Below, in pieces: positions 61,361-64,000 of a stretch of DNA of 64,000 nucleotides. The position numbers and the translations under genes were made by a program. A model generated the notes under the pieces. That model saw nothing but the letters and a program-made list of their open reading frames with translations. It was not told where the DNA came from and did no database searches. How positions within the stretch are numbered: position 1 is the first letter of the stretch; the number at the start of each line of letters is the position of its first letter. Origin of the DNA: Buxus sempervirens (lineage: Eukaryota > Streptophyta > Magnoliopsida > Buxales > Buxaceae); contig OX387183.1 in NCBI GenBank assembly GCA_947561395.2, positions 55,473,915-55,537,914 of the forward strand. Direction: 5' to 3'.

Positions 61361-62302
61361 CTCACACTTTCAAACGAAGAGATCAGCTCGCAGTTGTCAT
61401 TGCTTGCGAATCCCTTGAGTAATGAATTTTGAACTCTGAATCTCATCCTTTCCTTGAATGGTTCTATTTAAAAACTTTCCTCTGATAGGAAACTATGCAC
61501 ACTCCTCTAGAATTGAATGCTCCACGTTTGTGGGGTGAAGAGTTCAAGGCATTCATTCAACTAAGTCTGGAAGGATCTCTGAAGGGGGTTTTCTGGAAAT
61601 ACTGCAAAACAGAATTTAGAGAATTGAAATAGGAACAAATTTTTGTTTCAAGGCTTTTATATTGATGCAATTTAGTTTAATTTTCTTCTTAGATCAGAAT
61701 TCTCATATTACAACTCCCTTCATATAGTGGTTGGCTGCTCAGAGTATGTTCTCTCAACGCATATGATTGGAAACACACTAAAGCAGATGTCTTTCATTGT
61801 TTCATCCATCATCATCTTCCACATCGCCGTCTAGCCCATCAATGGCTTACGAAAAATTGGTGAAGGGGAAGAAGAATGAGATTTGCCGAGGCTATGAATA
61901 TAATAGAACAGGTGATAAATTGGAGATGGTTTTCTCTCTTACATGTGGGTATTAGGAGTCCTAAAGAGTTTTAGCTTAGAGAAATTGAATGGGATTTACT
62001 TTGTATGGTTCATGTCATCAAACCCGATAGCATCAACTTCATCTGTTTACATTCATTTCGTTGTGAGCGATAATTTAGCCCAAGGAAAAGGAAGGTATCT
62101 TTTTTTAGTACAATAAAGATATATTACAATGACTTGAGTGAGGTTTCTTCTCCAAATTTGATAAACTGTTTGCGATTGCGTTTTGATCGTCTAATTTACT
62201 ATATTTTCAATTATAATATAATTTGGTAAGTGGTATCGTATTAATTTTAAGTTAACTTGATAAATATATTGATTTGGAGGCGTGCCACGTACGCGGGCAA
62301 AA
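61361..62302. other. 3' interior of the H6 interval
   Basis: No exon or RNA gene could be supported here. The interval closes with the hairpin and CTAG at 62306. Confidence 0.4.
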
Positions 62303-62561
62303 CTAGTTTATTTTAGAAGGAAGAAAAGTTAACTTTTTAAAATCGAATGAATCAATCACAATATGATTGGTGCATGGGCAATGCAGCGTTTCGGCTGTAG
62401 ATGATTTCCAAGCAAGGATTTGTATTTAATAATGAGAAAAAAAATGATTAGATCCTAACAAAGGGGACCCATACTTCCTCGCAACAATTCTTTCGAATTA
62501 ATATCCTCTAAGCTTTTAGGGGCGGACCCATAGTTCCTACATTTTGAGAGAGAAATTTAGG

Positions 62562-62720
62562 GGCGGAGTTACATTCAAGGTAAGCTTTGCCCCATCCAAG
62601 CTTTACACATTTTCCCCTCTAAAATTTTAAATTTGTTCACCATCATTTTGATTTTAACCGTTCATCTTTCATTTTATGTCTCGCCCACCTTAAATGAAAA
62701 TCTTGCTTACGCCACCGGAG
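62562..62720. mobile_element. Possible small hAT-type MITE
   Basis: The left end TTAGGGGCGGAGTTAC and the right end (other strand) CCGGTGGCGTAAGC are partly complementary, and AGGGGCGGA is a common hAT-type terminus. The same AGGGGCGGA word also occurs at 62518, so the boundary is uncertain. Confidence 0.3.
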
Positions 62721-62852
62721 ATATTGCTAACATGGAACACAAGAGCTAATATTATTTTTCTCATAGATGTAAGGAAGTTTTTCTTGTTAAAAAAAATACT
62801 AACAATTAGATGCTCCAACATGGAGCATCCCTTTCAAATTTTATGAACCTAT

Positions 62853-62995
62853 TAGGGCTGCTCAAACCCGGTACCGGTGCCAGGGAAGGCCCCCACTAGC
62901 ACCGGCACTGGTACTTGGGTGGCCGGTGTCCCAGAAAGAGACACCGGTACCGACACTGTCACTTATCCAATGGCCAGAAATTCTATTTAGGTAAA
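62853..62995. mobile_element. End of a hAT-like element related to 52166-53395
   Basis: TAGGGCTGCTCAAACCCGG and the next 120 bases match the reverse complement of 53245-53395, including the CCGGTG-rich part. The opposite end was not found before the window ends. Confidence 0.65.
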
Positions 62996-63118
62996 CTTAC
63001 ACCAATCCAGTCCAGTATCTATGTATCCAAATTATCGAGGCGATCGACATTAACGAATCCGGAGCTTCAGGCAGCGATCATGAAGGCCACAAGCCATGAA
63101 GGATGGTCTCACCCAGAG

Positions 63119-63288
63119 GGTGAGAGTGTGTGGTCATTATGGCTGGTGGCGGTGATGGTGGATGATTACGTGGTGTTGGTAGTGGTAGGCATGACAGGTT
63201 GTGGCAACGGGGGTAGTGATGGTGGTGGAGGACTCCATACAATGGTGGTAGTTGTAATGGGTGAGGGTGAGAGTGTGTGGTCATTATA
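63119..63288. repeat. Duplicated GTGAGAGTGTGTGGTCATTA block
   Basis: The 20-base block occurs near 63119 and near 63268, flanking GGT-rich low-complexity DNA. It lies directly before the ribonucleotide reductase fragment. Confidence 0.8.
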
Positions 63289-63291
63289 ATC

Positions 63292-63945
63292 GTGATATTA
63301 TATGGCCCTTCGGTCTCCTGCACTTGAGCTAGAACAAGATAATCTACGGGGATGGCTCAGTTTTGAAAATTCCCAGACATTCCTGAAGATGTGAAAGTTG
63401 TTTACAAGTATGAATAAGCAATTTCATTTCTCTCCTCATAATTATATTTATTAAACATTTCTCTCATATTAAGACTATTGTTTCATTTCAGTAGAACTGT
63501 GTGGGAGATCAAGCAAAAGACTTTGGTTGACATGGTTGTTGATCGGGGGTGCTACATAGATCAAAGTCCGAGCCTGAATATCCACATGGACCAACCTAAC
63601 TCTGGGAAATTGACTTCTTTGCACTTCCATGCTTCGTCCGAGGTATTGATTTCTAAACCACAATTTCATCTTCGAGGAAGTGTAGGGTATCTAACTGTTT
63701 TATTGATTTGAGGCATTATGCTCAAGAGGAAATGGCCCATTATAGTTCTGATTGATCAATAAAATAGTAGCCAACTTCCTCTATTTCTAGGTATAGATTT
63801 ATGAGTGGTCTTTCCTCTCTTAAATACTCTTTTTTGGGTGCGGTTTGTATGTTTAATTCCTAATGAAATAATATTTCTGGATACGCTAGGGTCTGAAAGC
63901 TGGGATATATTATCTACGGTCACGTGCTGTAGCTGATGCCATCAG
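63292..63945 (+). pseudogene. Ribonucleotide reductase large-subunit fragment
   Basis: Three exon pieces: about 63292-63407 (NKIIYGDGSVLKI, then after a one-base insertion PDIPEDVKVVYK), 63495-63642 ([43 protein letters not shown]) and 63890-63945 (GLKAGIYYLRSRAVADAI). They follow the order of plant RNR1, the catalytic subunit making deoxynucleotides, near its C-terminal part. Splice sites are kept. A stop before NKIIY and the insertion near 63372 show it is broken. The 5' two-thirds of the gene is absent; whether more follows beyond the window is unknown. Confidence 0.85.
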
Positions 63946-64000
63946 GTTTATTGTTCACACATCCATTATAAATGTCTTAATAATTGATTCTTTTTTCCAT

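Larger units (their letters stand above)
54753..62306 (+). mobile_element. Large Helitron-like interval with captured genes (H6)
   Basis: The proposed 5' end is A|TCTACAAACCTGTATATAAA and the proposed 3' end GCGTGCCACGTACGC, then GGGCAAAACTAG|T. The interval is 7.55 kb with no Rep/helicase frame and holds CULLIN1-like and farnesyltransferase-beta exons in the same orientation. The two termini are individually reasonable, but that they belong to one element is an inference. Confidence 0.45.

Noticed and set aside
62915..63323. His/Pro- or Val/Gly-rich frames on both strands near 63.1 kb
   Set aside because: They come from GGT/CCA low-complexity DNA in and beside a hAT end.
1..64000. CRISPR arrays, bacterial operons, rRNA or tRNA genes
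   Set aside because: The window is plant nuclear DNA; no regular spacer-repeat arrays and no cloverleaf or rRNA sequence were recognised by eye. A tRNAscan run would settle tRNAs.

Overview
This window is nuclear DNA from a flowering plant. The genes have short exons and GT-AG introns, the intergenic DNA is AT-rich, and the gene families are plant-specific: GT43 IRX9, an IQ67-domain protein and an apyrase-7-type NTPDase. The density of Helitron, hAT and MITE remnants fits a mid-sized dicot or early-diverging angiosperm genome. I cannot name the species.

The first 47 kb hold the intact genes. Two EF-1alpha genes (610-2076 and 19526-20993, both +) encode identical 447-residue proteins and flank a minus-strand apyrase-7-like gene (CDS 5809-9125, leader exon near 11.9-12.06 kb). 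Then follow a weakly supported minus-strand small gene (17034-18074), an IRX9-type xylan glycosyltransferase (23206-25375, +), an IQD calmodulin-binding protein (27532-31062, +), a TIM14/Pam18 mitochondrial import J-protein whose first exon supplies only the ATG (33393-38566, +), and a six-exon alpha/beta hydrolase (39683-46465, -).

From about 46.9 kb to the end there is no intact gene. The DNA is built of mobile elements carrying broken pieces of host genes. A Helitron-like element (47849-51485) holds a SufE/BolA-domain piece and a PP2C piece. A second, longer Helitron-like interval (54753-62306) holds successive exons of a CULLIN1-like gene and of the protein farnesyltransferase beta subunit. 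A further fragment, from the ribonucleotide reductase large subunit, begins at about 63.3 kb and runs toward the window end. All five pieces read on the plus strand, keep introns and splice sites, and carry stops, frameshifts or missing ends. This is the pattern of gene-fragment capture at DNA level.

Small non-autonomous Helitron relatives (12.56-14.28 kb, 32.5-32.9 kb, 54.1 kb) share terminal motifs: a TCTATACT-like start, a CTTGGGAA motif just inside, and a CACGTGCA hairpin before a CTAG-like end. One seems to have been interrupted by another Helitron. A hAT-type element (52166-53395) with an 8-bp target duplication appears to sit inside a MITE related to the one at 46882-47207.

The intact genes are unrelated housekeeping and cell-wall genes and form no pathway. 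The main biological interest is the near-identity of the two EF-1alpha copies and the gene-fragment-capturing Helitrons.
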